Part shown: in pieces, positions 25,446 to 34,347 of the stretch
How positions within the stretch are numbered: the stretch's first letter is position 1
How the letters are laid out: every line of letters starts with the position of its first letter
Assembly: GCF_029223585.1 (NCBI RefSeq)
Contig: NZ_CP119423.1
Span: forward strand, 2,108,001-2,172,000
Direction: 5' to 3'
Origin: Photobacterium sp. DA100
GTDB lineage: Bacteria > Pseudomonadota > Gammaproteobacteria > Enterobacterales > Vibrionaceae
DNA: 64,000 bases
Notes under the pieces: model-generated
What the model saw: the letters and a program-made list of their open reading frames with translations, nothing else
What the model was told of the DNA's origin: nothing
Databases searched by the model: none
Program-made: the position numbers and the translations under genes

Positions 25446-26408
25446 TTAAGCCGCCGGTGAATGGAGCAGCTCCTCTGCTGCGCGGTACAAACACGGCTCC
25501 CCCTCGGGGCGGGTTTTAAAACGGCGGTGCAACCACATATATTGGCACGGTGCCGCCAGGATGGCATTTTCGACCGCTTTGTTTATGACCACCGCGGCCT
25601 GCTCCGGTGCGTTGCGTGGGAACGCCTCATGAAGCGGGTCAAGCGTAATGACATAATCGCCGCTATCAGTCTCGCGCACCATTCTAAATGTCATCACTTC
25701 ACAACCACTGTTGTCCACCAGCAAACTGGTACCTGTTGTCGTACATGCTTGTTCAACGGCAAACAGAGGCGCAAATGTCGAACGACGGCGTCCGTAGTCA
25801 TGGTCTGGGGCATACCACACCCGCTCCCCCGTGCTTAGTGCCTTCAACATCCCTTTGACATCTTTTCGGTCTATCAAGGTTCGGTTAGAACGGGCTCGCC
25901 CCCGGTACTGAACAAAGTCGAAGCAAGGATTATTGTTAGGACGGTATACGCCCATTCCTGACTTATGAATACCAAACGCCCGGGCCGCCAACTCTAAGTT
26001 CAATGAATGTACGGCAATGAACAGCGCGCCTTTGCCTTCACGCTCTAGCTGCTCGATATATTCCATCCCCTCGATACGGACGTGACGTTTCACCCGCGCA
26101 TCAGACCAAAACCAGGCCATCCCAGTCTCAAACAAGGCCAGGCCCGTATTGTCAATATTGGCTCTGACTAGCTTTTTTCTTTCCTCCGCAGGCATGTCAG
26201 GGAAACAAAGCTCAAGGTTACGTTCAATGGTAAAACGGCGCTTCTTCATAACCGCCAAAGCCAAACGGCCAATCCCCTGCCCTAGTCGACGCTGTACGAC
26301 ATAAGGCAGCCAACTCAGCAAATACATGATGAGTATCAATAGTATCGTTGGCCAGTAACGTGGCCCCAACAACTTTAGGGTGAAGCGAGGTGCAGCAAAT
26401 TTGCTCAT
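25446..26408 (-). CDS. LpxL-type lipid A secondary acyltransferase, copy 2
   Basis: A 320-residue paralogue of the preceding acyltransferase in the same orientation, 294 bases apart. It has the same N-terminal membrane segment (TILLILIMYLLSWLPYVV), the HX4E motif in AVHSLNLELAARAFG, VWYAPDHDYG and YMWLHRRFKTRPEGEPCLY, then an extra 11-residue tail. Because the intergenic segment is long and contains only a weak hairpin (25393-25415, no T run), the copies may be separately expressed. In E. coli a similar pair (LpxL and the cold-induced LpxP) allows temperature-dependent acyl choice; the same division is a reasonable inference here. Confidence 0.88.
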   Translation of the reverse strand: MSKFAAPRFTLKLLGPRYWPTILLILIMYLLSWLPYVVQRRLGQGIGRLALAVMKKRRFTIERNLELCFPDMPAEERKKLVRANIDNTGLALFETGMAWFWSDARVKRHVRIEGMEYIEQLEREGKGALFIAVHSLNLELAARAFGIHKSGMGVYRPNNNPCFDFVQYRGRARSNRTLIDRKDVKGMLKALSTGERVWYAPDHDYGRRRSTFAPLFAVEQACTTTGTSLLVDNSGCEVMTFRMVRETDSGDYVITLDPLHEAFPRNAPEQAAVVINKAVENAILAAPCQYMWLHRRFKTRPEGEPCLYRAAEELLHSPAA

Positions 26409-26612
26409 AAGTAATAATCAACAAGTAAGAACCAAGATCCAATCAAGGCTGTTAAAGGCCATAAATTGCAGGCAAATCATACGCTGCCAAGCTCTAAAAA
26501 CACAACTTTTTAATAATTAACATTCAATTTAATAAGCACACCGCCCAAAAAAAACAACACAGACGCCTAAAACAATGAAATTGAAAGATGTTTTTTATAG
26601 AAATGGCGAAAT

Positions 26613-26666
26613 AAAAAAACGACCAAAAATCCGCATGCCTTAAGCAACATATCAGATTTTGGTCGT
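26613..26666 (-). terminator. Terminator of the nap operon
   Basis: On the minus strand ACGACCAAAATC pairs with GATTTTTGGTCGT (one bulge) around a 23-base loop, followed by T7. It lies about 50 bases after the napC stop. Confidence 0.85.
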
Positions 26667-26714
26667 CTTGCTCGCATTATGCCCTTTAGGCTTTATTTAG
26701 ATGCCACTTATGCA

Positions 26715-27296
26715 CTAAAAGCCCTCAACCCCTTTCATATCAGGAAGGCGGTGAGCGATACCCTTATGGCAATCAATACAGGTTTTAGAGCCATCCGCCA
26801 GGGAACTCGAGTGCTGAACCGATGCGCGCTGGGACTGCTGCGTGAAGTCCATATAACTAAACTCGTGGCAGTTGCGGCACTCCAGCGAGTCATTTTTCTT
26901 CATCCGGGTCCATTCTCGCTCCGCCATGTGCAAACGGCGGGCATCAAATTTTTCCGGTGTTGAAATCGCTCCGGTGATCCAAGCCCAGACTTCTTTGGAA
27001 GCCTGCATCTTGCGGGCCATTTTATCCGTCCAGTCATGTGGAACATGACAATCTGAACAAATCGCCCTGACCCCTGTCCGGTTGGTAAAGTGAATTGTCC
27101 CCTGGATTTCCTGATACACATTATCTTCATGGCAGCTAATACAGAATGGCTCGGAGTTAGTAAACTCCATCCCTGTATTGAAGGCCCCCCAGAAAATCAC
27201 GCCAGCGATGAACCCACCTAATGTTAAAAACCCAAGGCTGAAGTACTTTGCTGGCGAGCGAATGAGAGCCCACCATTTTTTTAACCATTGCCACAT
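26715..27296 (-). CDS. napC: Periplasmic nitrate reductase tetraheme quinol dehydrogenase NapC
   Basis: A 193-residue NapC/NirT cytochrome that moves electrons from membrane quinol to NapB/NapA. One N-terminal transmembrane helix ([20 protein letters not shown]) anchors it. Four CXXCH heme sites are visible: CISCH, CSDCH, CRNCH and CIDCH. Last gene of napEABC, 12 bases after napB, closed by a terminator. Confidence 0.95.
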   Translation of the reverse strand: MWQWLKKWWALIRSPAKYFSLGFLTLGGFIAGVIFWGAFNTGMEFTNSEPFCISCHEDNVYQEIQGTIHFTNRTGVRAICSDCHVPHDWTDKMARKMQASKEVWAWITGAISTPEKFDARRLHMAEREWTRMKKNDSLECRNCHEFSYMDFTQQSQRASVQHSSSLADGSKTCIDCHKGIAHRLPDMKGVEGF

Positions 27297-27308
27297 ACGC
27301 TTCCTCCC

Positions 27309-27767
27309 TTACTTCTCTTGATCGAGCAGCGTATCGAGATCGGTAAATGAAGTGCCCACCAATGGCTTCGCATCGGTTTGTACCACATGACACTGCTGGC
27401 AGAAATATCGCCGTGGCGACAATTCTGCTAGGAAGTTACCGTCTCTATCCATATAGTGAGTGACACTGATCATTCTCGCCTGTGTATCTTCTACCCGGCT
27501 ACGCGCATGGCAGGCCATACATTTGTTCGCATTCAAATCGACTTGGTAATTGTCGATCTTGTGGGGGATCACCGGCGGTTGCATTGGGTAGTTCCGCTTG
27601 GGGATCCTGTCATTGTTGATGGTTTTGTTCATCGCCGGCGGTTGGGGCTCCCCGTTCAAGGCATATTGCCGGGTTGTTGCCAGCTCATCCCCCTTTATCG
27701 CCTCCGTTGCTGCAATGACAACTCCGGTTGTAAATACCAAGAAAAGCACAGCAAGTAGTTTGTTCAT
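27309..27767 (-). CDS. napB: Periplasmic nitrate reductase diheme cytochrome NapB
   Basis: A 152-residue secreted diheme c-type cytochrome, the electron-transfer subunit of NapAB. It has a signal peptide (LLAVLFLVFTTGVVIAATEA) and two CXXCH motifs (CMACH, CQQCH). The spacing to napA is 10 bases and to napC 12 bases, consistent with one transcript. Confidence 0.95.
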   Translation of the reverse strand: MNKLLAVLFLVFTTGVVIAATEAIKGDELATTRQYALNGEPQPPAMNKTINNDRIPKRNYPMQPPVIPHKIDNYQVDLNANKCMACHARSRVEDTQARMISVTHYMDRDGNFLAELSPRRYFCQQCHVVQTDAKPLVGTSFTDLDTLLDQEK

Positions 27768-27777
27768 GGTGATACTC

Positions 27778-30270
27778 CTATGCCTTTACCACTTTGACAG
27801 CACATTTCTTGAAATCTGTCTGTTTGGAGAGCGGATCGGTGGCATCCAGTGTCACCTTATTGATCAGCTGGCTTGAATCAAACCATGGCACATAGACCAA
27901 CCCTTTCGGCGGTTTGTTTCTGCCCCTGGTTTCAACCCGGGTTATGATCTCGCCCCGGCGCGAAATCACTTTCACCGCATCGCCACGCCGCATCCCTCTT
28001 TCCTTAGCATCGTCTGGATGCATGAAAACTTGGGCGTTAGGGTATGACTTGTGCAGCTCCGGTACCCGGCGTGTCATCGAGCCTGAATGCCAGTGCTCCA
28101 GTACCCGGCCGGTTGACAACCAAAGATCATACTCTTCATCCGGGCTCTCAGCCGGTGGCTCATACGGCAAGGCGAAGATAATGGCTCTTCCATCTGGCTT
28201 GCCATAGAACTCAAAATCACTGCCGGGCTTGACGTAAGGATCATAGCCTTCTTTGTAACGCCACAGCGTTTCCTTCCCATCGACCACTGGCCAGCGCAGG
28301 CCTCGCACCTCATGGTAAACATCAAACGGGGCCAAATCATGACCATGGCCGCGGCCGAACTGGGCGTACTCTTCGAACAGCCCTTTTTGCAGGTAGAAAC
28401 CATATTCCGTCGACTCGTCGTTACTGTGTCCTTCCGAGATGTCTTCGAGTGGGAACTGATTCACTTGGCCGTTGGCGAACAGCACCTCATACAAGGTTTT
28501 GTCCTTGTAATCAGGGTTGGCGTCGAGCAGCTCCTGCGGCCAGACCTCATCGGTCTTGAAGCGTTTTGAGAACTCGACCAGCTGCCACAGATCAGACTTA
28601 GACTCACCAGGCGCATTGACCATCTTATGCCACAGCTGAGTCCGGCGCTCTGCGTTACCGTAGCCACCTTCCTTTTCTACCCACATCGCCGTGGGCAAGA
28701 TCAAATCTGCCGCCTGAGCCGTCGCTGTCGGATAGGCATCCGACACCACGATAAAGTTATCCGGATTACGGTAACCCGGCAGGATTTCCTCGTTGATATT
28801 AGGCCCGGCCTGCAGGTTATTATTTACCTGGATCCAGTAGGCATTGATTTTACTGTCTTTCAACATTCGACTTTGCAACACCGCATGGGCACCGACCTTG
28901 CCGGGTATGGTGCCATCAGGCAGTTTCCAGATTTTCTCCGCGATTTTGCGGTGCTCTGGGTTATTCACCACCATATCGGCTGGCAGGCGGTGGGCAAATG
29001 TACCGACTTCACGGGCGGTACCACAGGCAGATGGCTGGCCGGTCAGTGAAAATGGACTGTTACCGGGGGTCGAAATTTTACCGGTGAGCAAATGAATATT
29101 GTAAACTAGGTTATTACACCACACGCCCCGGGTATGCTGGTTAAAACCCATGGTCCAAAATGACATCACTTTGGTATCGGGATCGGCGTAAAGCTCGGCT
29201 AACTCGATAAGCCGCTCCGGTTTCACCCCGGACATTTCACTGACTTTTTCAGCCGTGTACTCGGACACAAACGCCTTGAACTCATCGAAGGTCATCGGTT
29301 CAGAGTCACCGCTGTCAGGATTTTTCGCCTGTTGCTGGAGCGGATTTTCTGGTCGCAGCCCATAGCCGATATCGGTTGCCCCACGACGGAAATTAACATG
29401 CTTGCCAATAAAGTCCTGATTGACTTTGTCATTGGTAATAATGTAATTGGCGATAAAGTTGAGGATGGCAAGATCGGTTTGGGGTTCGAAGACGATCGGG
29501 ATATCGGCCAGTTCAAAGCTGCGGTGCTCAAACGTAGAAAGCACAGACACTTTGACCTGTGGATTGGACAACCGACGGTCCGTTACCCTTGTCCAGAGTA
29601 TCGGGTGCATCTCCGCCATGTTGGAGCCCCACAGCACGAACGCGTCCGCCGCTTCGATATCGTCGTAACACCCCATGGGCTCGTCGACACCAAAAGTACG
29701 CATAAAACCAACGACCGCCGAGGCCATGCAGTGCCGCGCATTGGGATCGATATTGTTAGAGCGGAAGCCGGCCTTCATCAACTTCGCGGCCGCATAGCCC
29801 TCATAGATCGTCCATTGCCCCGAGCCGAACATACCAATGGCCTCGGGCCCTTTCTCTTTGAGCACCGCCTTCCATTTTTCGGTCATGATATCGAAGGCCT
29901 GATCCCAGCTTATCGGCGTGAAATCGCCCTCTTTATCAAACTTGCCATCTTTCATTCTGAGAAGAGGCTGGGTCAGACGATCGTCGCCATACATGATCTT
30001 CGAGAGAAAATAGCCTTTTACGCAGTTAAGGCCACGATTCACCGGTGACTTGATATCACCATGGGTCGCGACAACCTTGTTATCCTTAACCCCTACATTG
30101 ACCGAGCACCCCACCCCACAAAATCTACAGGGAGCTTTCTCCCAACTGATTTGGGTTTTCGATGCATCTGTAACAACATTACTTGCCACCACAGGGATCG
30201 AGATCCCTGCCGCAGCGGCAGCACTGGCCGCGGCCTGTGCTTTGATAAACTTACGCCGGGAACATTTCAT
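27778..30270 (-). CDS. napA: Periplasmic nitrate reductase catalytic subunit NapA
   Basis: NapA reduces nitrate to nitrite at a molybdenum bis-MGD centre. The 830-residue protein starts with a twin-arginine signal ([14 protein letters not shown]...). The [4Fe-4S] cysteines are in [13 protein letters not shown] and LNCVKG, and the molybdenum ligand Cys in [10 protein letters not shown]. Other landmarks are [19 protein letters not shown]-like [15 protein letters not shown] and [18 protein letters not shown]. The ATG at 30270 (MKCSRRKF) matches E. coli MKLSRRSF and follows GAGAAAG; a TTG five codons upstream is unlikely. Its dedicated Tat chaperone NapD is not encoded here. Confidence 0.95.
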   Translation of the reverse strand: MKCSRRKFIKAQAAASAAAAAGISIPVVASNVVTDASKTQISWEKAPCRFCGVGCSVNVGVKDNKVVATHGDIKSPVNRGLNCVKGYFLSKIMYGDDRLTQPLLRMKDGKFDKEGDFTPISWDQAFDIMTEKWKAVLKEKGPEAIGMFGSGQWTIYEGYAAAKLMKAGFRSNNIDPNARHCMASAVVGFMRTFGVDEPMGCYDDIEAADAFVLWGSNMAEMHPILWTRVTDRRLSNPQVKVSVLSTFEHRSFELADIPIVFEPQTDLAILNFIANYIITNDKVNQDFIGKHVNFRRGATDIGYGLRPENPLQQQAKNPDSGDSEPMTFDEFKAFVSEYTAEKVSEMSGVKPERLIELAELYADPDTKVMSFWTMGFNQHTRGVWCNNLVYNIHLLTGKISTPGNSPFSLTGQPSACGTAREVGTFAHRLPADMVVNNPEHRKIAEKIWKLPDGTIPGKVGAHAVLQSRMLKDSKINAYWIQVNNNLQAGPNINEEILPGYRNPDNFIVVSDAYPTATAQAADLILPTAMWVEKEGGYGNAERRTQLWHKMVNAPGESKSDLWQLVEFSKRFKTDEVWPQELLDANPDYKDKTLYEVLFANGQVNQFPLEDISEGHSNDESTEYGFYLQKGLFEEYAQFGRGHGHDLAPFDVYHEVRGLRWPVVDGKETLWRYKEGYDPYVKPGSDFEFYGKPDGRAIIFALPYEPPAESPDEEYDLWLSTGRVLEHWHSGSMTRRVPELHKSYPNAQVFMHPDDAKERGMRRGDAVKVISRRGEIITRVETRGRNKPPKGLVYVPWFDSSQLINKVTLDATDPLSKQTDFKKCAVKVVKA

Positions 30271-30336
30271 TGCTTTCTCACTCAACTATTGCTTCACGGT
30301 AAAGACAATCACACAAGCTATTGTTTTTAATTATTA

Positions 30337-30474
30337 CTAGCCTGCTAGTACCTGTAAAAACCACACGAAAAACCCATAGCCTCCGACAACGGCAACAGCA
30401 AGAATGGGAAACAGTATGATGGTAATAAACAGAAAAGCCTTCAGCTCAGAACGGTGCCGGTTAGCATCACTCAT
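30337..30474 (-). CDS. napE: NapE small membrane protein
   Basis: A 45-residue protein (MSDANRHRSELKAFLFITII..., then VGGYGFFVWFLQVLAG) with a single transmembrane segment and the ELKAFLF and VGGYGF elements of the NapE family. GGAG lies 7 bases before the ATG. It is 66 bases upstream of napA on the same strand and is the first gene of the operon. NapE's role is unproven; it appears in nap clusters of several proteobacteria. It is too short for ordinary gene finding and would easily be missed. Confidence 0.85.
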   Translation of the reverse strand: MSDANRHRSELKAFLFITIILFPILAVAVVGGYGFFVWFLQVLAG

Positions 30475-30659
30475 TACTTTCTCCAATTTTGTTGGATACT
30501 TATAACTCTAGTAAGCTTCATCGAAATTGATAACTTGATAAGATTAAAAAAATTCACCGGGCGTGCATCAAACCAAAGGTATTTAGCAACACTGGTATAA
30601 AATCCCGGGCAATGATGCTAGGGTGTTAGCTAAGTAGTTGTTTGAAAAAAGGTCAGGGA
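30475..30659. promoter_or_regulatory. nap promoter region
   Basis: 185 bases between divergent napE and a winged-helix gene. The minus strand contains two ATCAA half-sites in TTATCAAGTTATCAA (around 30526-30543), which hint at FNR-type or NarP-type control but do not form a proper TTGATnnnnATCAA site. Both promoters must be here. Confidence 0.4.
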
Positions 30660-30953
30660 ATGGCTATCAGCAAAACCAAATCCAGTTTTTACCGACGGCT
30701 TTATGTCGCTCACCTGATTGACTCAGGTATCGCTAGCGTGCCAGATATTTTGGAATATACCGGCATGCCGCGGCGTACCGCACAGGACACCATCAAGAGC
30801 CTGGCAGATCTCGATATTGTTTGTATTTTCAAGCAAACACAGGGCGAGCGAAATCGCAGTGGAAAGTACGAGATTAAAGATTGGGGGGCGATCAACAAAA
30901 CGTGGATCGCCGATAATATCGCAGAAATTAAGCAGGTATTGAATTACCCTTAA
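30660..30953 (+). CDS. Small winged-helix DNA-binding protein
   Basis: A 97-residue protein with a helix-turn-helix (LIDSGIASVPDILEYTGMPRRTAQDTIKSLADLDIVCIF) followed by a wing with QTQGERNRSGKYEI. It looks like an ArsR/MarR-size winged helix but no named family is recognised with certainty. I start it at the ATG at 30660, after an AAGG sequence; a TTG 6 codons upstream is possible. It is divergent from nap and convergent with yajD; regulation of nap by it is possible but unsupported. Confidence 0.72.
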   Translation: MAISKTKSSFYRRLYVAHLIDSGIASVPDILEYTGMPRRTAQDTIKSLADLDIVCIFKQTQGERNRSGKYEIKDWGAINKTWIADNIAEIKQVLNYP

Positions 30954-30974
30954 CTCTGGCCAGCGGGTAATAGG

Positions 30975-31328
30975 CTACTTTTTCTTTTCCATCATAGCTT
31001 TGAGATCAGCGAATGGATTGAATGTCGCCGCCTGATGATCATCTTCGCCCGCTTTCACCACACTGCCCATTTGATTGTCGTGCTCGGTGTATTTTTCGTG
31101 CTCATGATCATGACAGAACAGGCACAGTAATTCCCAGTTGCTGCCATCTTCAGGGTTATTGGTGTGGTCATGGTCAACATGGTGGACCGTCAACTCCCTC
31201 AGGTTCGAATACACAAACTCACGGGCACAGCGGCCACATACCCAAGGGTATAGTTTCAGCGCTTTCTCGCGGTAGCCCTGCTCTTTGCGGGCATAGGCGG
31301 CACTGGTTCCATAAAAATCAGAAGACAT
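30975..31328 (-). CDS. yajD: YajD-family HNH nuclease
   Basis: A 117-residue HNH protein close to E. coli YajD. Zinc-type cysteines are in WVCGRCAREF and CLFCHDHEHE; the nuclease core is LTVHHVDHDHTNNPEDGSNWELLCLFCHDHEH. YajD is widely conserved and its biological role is not well defined. A polar, Lys-rich tail (FNPFADLKAMMEKKK) ends it. Upstream DNA to 31675 is gene-free. Confidence 0.9.
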   Translation of the reverse strand: MSSDFYGTSAAYARKEQGYREKALKLYPWVCGRCAREFVYSNLRELTVHHVDHDHTNNPEDGSNWELLCLFCHDHEHEKYTEHDNQMGSVVKAGEDDHQAATFNPFADLKAMMEKKK

Positions 31329-31675
31329 TCTCTTACCTAGGATTGATTGATTACGGCGCTAGTGTAGCGAATTCCGCCCCTCGGTGCTGCTACTGAATGG
31401 TAATTTCATGAATAGCCTCACTGAACGGAACATTTTGCGCTAAAAATGAAAGATATGATTGTTCAAAACACTAGGCAAAAGCAGTGTATCATTTTATAAA
31501 CCACGAAATGACAGAGCAATGTAAACATTATTTGATGTTAAATTAAGCGACTAAGGCGGCTAAATGCTTAATAGAGGGCAAAAAAATACCCCCCTTAGGT
31601 GTAATGCACCTTGATTATGATAATATTCGCCCTAATTTGTGAATTAAACTCTCACTCATATAGAGAAGACGACAT
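31329..31675. promoter_or_regulatory. Divergent control region of yajD and the DUF2760/Hsp70 cluster
   Basis: 347 bases of A+T-rich DNA with no reading frame. A GAGAAG ribosome binding site is located 8 bases before the start at 31676. The segment TTGATTATGATAATATTCGCC lies about 70 bases upstream of that start and is a plausible promoter. No heat-shock (sigma32) consensus was obvious. Confidence 0.4.
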
Positions 31676-32335
31676 ATGGCTTTTGATTTTTCTGAATTAA
31701 CTGTGGACTTATCGGCAATGCCGACAACGATTGATATGGGACATGCTTGGCTCGGCGGTTTGGTACTCGTCATGCTGGTTCTTTATATCTCCAAAAAAGG
31801 TAAACCTGTCGAAGTCGAGAAAGTTGTTGAGAAAGAAGTCGAGAAAATCGTTGAGGTCGAAAAACCTGTCGAGAAAATCGTCGAGGTCGAAAAAGTTGTT
31901 GAAGTTGAAAAAATCATCGAGAAGATTGTTGAAGTTGAGCCTAAGCTAAAAACCTCAACTCCCGATGCGGCTCTGCAACTGCTTTCCCTGCTTCAGCAAG
32001 AAGCACGCTTTATTGACTTCATGCAAGAAGATCTAAAAGGCTTCAGCGATGCCGAAATCGGTGCTGCTGCCCGCGTTATTCATGAAGGCGGCCAAAAAGT
32101 ACTGACCGAATACTTCAGCTTTGCCCCTGTACGTGACGAAGAAGAAGAAACACGTATTACATTACCAAAAGGCTTCAACGCTTCTGAAGTTCGCCTAACA
32201 GGTAATGTTGTTGGCGAAGCGCCATTTACCGGAACCCTAATCCACCGCGGCTGGAAAGTGACTGACATTAAACTGCCTAAACTGGCTGAAGGTCACGACG
32301 CAAAAATTGTTGCCGCCGCTGAGGTAGAACTGTGA
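31676..32335 (+). CDS. Membrane-anchored DUF2760 protein with a Val/Glu/Lys repeat
   Basis: A 219-residue protein. Residues about 24-42 (MGHAWLGGLVLVMLVLYIS) form one membrane helix. Residues 46-99 are a low-complexity run of repeated KIVEVEK-like units (VEKIVEVE, VEKVVEVE, IEKIVEVE), probably a charged helical or extended stalk. Residues about 105-219 are a globular domain matching DUF2760 (ALQLLSLLQQEARFIDFMQEDL, DAEIGAAARVIHEGG, GNVVGEAPFTGTLIHRGWKV). It overlaps the following Hsp70 gene by the last base of its stop, so the two are translationally coupled. Genomes pair this domain with Hsp70-like proteins; the function is unknown, but an anchored adaptor for the Hsp70 is a fair inference. 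Confidence 0.85.
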   Translation: MAFDFSELTVDLSAMPTTIDMGHAWLGGLVLVMLVLYISKKGKPVEVEKVVEKEVEKIVEVEKPVEKIVEVEKVVEVEKIIEKIVEVEPKLKTSTPDAALQLLSLLQQEARFIDFMQEDLKGFSDAEIGAAARVIHEGGQKVLTEYFSFAPVRDEEEETRITLPKGFNASEVRLTGNVVGEAPFTGTLIHRGWKVTDIKLPKLAEGHDAKIVAAAEVEL

Positions 32336-34170
32336 TGCAAGAAATTCAAGAACACCGTTACAGTGTTGGTATCGACCTTGGTACCACACACTGCGTATTA
32401 TCTTATGTTGATCTGCAAGACGAAGACGCCAGCGTCAATGTCATGCCTATTGCCCAGCTAACAACGCCGGGCAATGTAGAAGAAAAGAGCCAACTTCCTT
32501 CTTTCATGTATCAGGCGCATGAGTCTGAGCTAGCTGAAGGTGATACTGCCCTACCATGGTCTGCCAAGCCTAACGCAATTGTTGGTGCCATGGCCCGTAA
32601 CCTCGGTAGCAAAACCCCAATTCGTTTGATTGCGAGTGCAAAAAGCTGGCTGTGCCACGGTGGTGTGAACCGTCGTGATGCCTTCCTGCCACTGAACAGC
32701 CCAGAAGAAGTGACCAAGGCATCGCCATTAGAAGCGACTCGCCAATACCTTGCTCACCTAGCAGAAGCTTGGAACAACCAGCACCCAGAAACGCCGTTGT
32801 TCGAGCAGGACGTGACGATTACGGTTCCTGCGTCATTCGACCCAGCGGCACGCGATCTAACCGCTGAAGCAGCCCGTGAAGTGGGCTTCAAGCACATGAC
32901 GCTGCTTGAAGAGCCACAGGCCGCTGTATATAGCTGGCTGAAGAACAACGACGATACGTGGCGCGACCAAGTCTCCGTAGGCGATATCATCCTGGTGGTC
33001 GATATCGGTGGTGGTACGACTGACTTGTCCTTGGTTGCGGTCACCGAAGATGACGGTAACCTTACCCTTAACCGTGTTGCTGTTGGTGATCATATCCTGC
33101 TGGGCGGTGACAACATGGACCTTGCCCTGGCCTACCGCTTGAAGATGAAGCTTGCACAAGAAGGCAAACAGCTTCAGCCATGGCAAATTCAGGCCATTAC
33201 CCACGCCTGCCGTGACGCTAAAGAAGCTCTGCTGAGCGACGCCGAACTGCAGGCTGTGCCGATTGTGGTTCCAAGCCGTGGCTCTAAGTTGCTGGGCGGC
33301 ACACTGCAAACTGAACTGACCCAGGAAGAAGTGCAGCAAACGCTGGTTGAAGGCTTCTTCCCTCGCAACACCATCGAGCAACACCCGGTAGAAATGCAGC
33401 GTGGTGCATTGACCCAGATGGGCCTACCGTACGCGCAAGATGCAGCGGTATCACGCCATGTTGCGGGTTTCCTTAGCCGCCAGTCCTCAGCGGTTGACGA
33501 GCTGTTCGAGAAATACGATCAACTGCACGAAGGCTTCATCCGCCCTACCGCTATCCTGTTCAACGGTGGTGTGCTGAAATCTGATCTGCTTTCCGAGCGC
33601 CTGCTGTCAATCATCAACAGCTGGCTGACGACGGCCGGTAGCCCAGAAGCCAAACTGCTTGAAGGCCTAGACCTCGACCTTGCGGTTGCGAGCGGTGCGT
33701 CATACTACGGCTCGGTACGCAAAGGCAAAGGCGTTCGTATCCGCGGCGGTATCGCGAGCAGCTACTATGTCGGTATCGAAAGTGCTATGCCAGCTATCCC
33801 TGGTATGGAGCCGCCTCTGGAAGCACTTTGTGTTGCGCCATTCGGTATGGAAGAAGGTACTCATGCCGATGTACCTAGCCGCGAGTTCGGCCTGGTGATT
33901 GGCCAGCCAGTACAATTCAAGTTCTTTGGTTCAACGGTTCGCCGTGATGACCCTGCTGGCACCCACCTAGATTGGTGGCAACCAGAAGAACTCGAAGAGC
34001 TGCCAGCAATTCAGGTTACCCTTCCGGTTTCTGAAGGCCGTAGCGCAGGTGAAATTGTACCGGTTCGCCTGGCTTCTCGTGTTACTGAGCTGGGCACCCT
34101 TTGCCTTGAAGCGATCCCGACCGACGGCGGCCAGAAATGGCAGGTCGAATTCGACGTTCGCGATAAATAA
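32335..34170 (+). CDS. Hsp70-like (DnaK-superfamily) ATPase, 611 residues
   Basis: An actin-like Hsp70 ATPase fold with phosphate-1 motif VGIDLGTTHCVLSY, phosphate-2 motif VVDIGGGTTDLSLV and the adenosine-side GGDNMDLALAYRL element. The classical DnaK peptide-binding domain and lid are not recognisable; the C-terminal 150 residues are a beta-rich domain (FGLVIGQPVQFKFFGS, RLASRVTELGTLCLEAIP). It starts at ATG 32335, sharing bases with the DUF2760 stop (TGATG), so it is coupled to that gene. A strong hairpin terminator follows at 34186. No J-protein or GrpE gene is present, so it probably works with its neighbours rather than with DnaJ (inference). Confidence 0.88.
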   Translation: MQEIQEHRYSVGIDLGTTHCVLSYVDLQDEDASVNVMPIAQLTTPGNVEEKSQLPSFMYQAHESELAEGDTALPWSAKPNAIVGAMARNLGSKTPIRLIASAKSWLCHGGVNRRDAFLPLNSPEEVTKASPLEATRQYLAHLAEAWNNQHPETPLFEQDVTITVPASFDPAARDLTAEAAREVGFKHMTLLEEPQAAVYSWLKNNDDTWRDQVSVGDIILVVDIGGGTTDLSLVAVTEDDGNLTLNRVAVGDHILLGGDNMDLALAYRLKMKLAQEGKQLQPWQIQAITHACRDAKEALLSDAELQAVPIVVPSRGSKLLGGTLQTELTQEEVQQTLVEGFFPRNTIEQHPVEMQRGALTQMGLPYAQDAAVSRHVAGFLSRQSSAVDELFEKYDQLHEGFIRPTAILFNGGVLKSDLLSERLLSIINSWLTTAGSPEAKLLEGLDLDLAVASGASYYGSVRKGKGVRIRGGIASSYYVGIESAMPAIPGMEPPLEALCVAPFGMEEGTHADVPSREFGLVIGQPVQFKFFGSTVRRDDPAGTHLDWWQPEELEELPAIQVTLPVSEGRSAGEIVPVRLASRVTELGTLCLEAIPTDGGQKWQVEFDVRDK

Positions 34171-34185
34171 CATACAGTTATTACA

Positions 34186-34213
34186 AACGGCGCCTCAGGG
34201 CGCCGTTTTTTTT
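34186..34213 (+). terminator. Terminator after the first Hsp70-like gene
   Basis: AACGGCGCC / GGCGCCGTT with a TCAG loop followed by T8. It separates the two Hsp70-like genes, so the second has its own promoter in 34214-34347 or depends on read-through. Confidence 0.9.
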
Positions 34214-34347
34214 ATCCATTTAATTTTCTTTTATTGAAATCAAAGATTTAATCTTGAAGATAAAGCCTTCATTAATGCACTCAACGGCTTTTTGGGATAC
34301 TATCGAAAGCCTTAAAAAGTATTAAAACAACACGTCTGGAGTAATGA

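Noticed and set aside
30526..30543. FNR box in the nap promoter
   Set aside because: Only two direct ATCAA half-sites are present; the inverted TTGAT-N4-ATCAA arrangement is absent, so it was not listed as a site.
31800..31975. Tandem DNA repeats suggested a CRISPR-like array
   Set aside because: The repeats are in frame, have no unique spacers and encode a Val/Glu/Lys stalk of a real protein.
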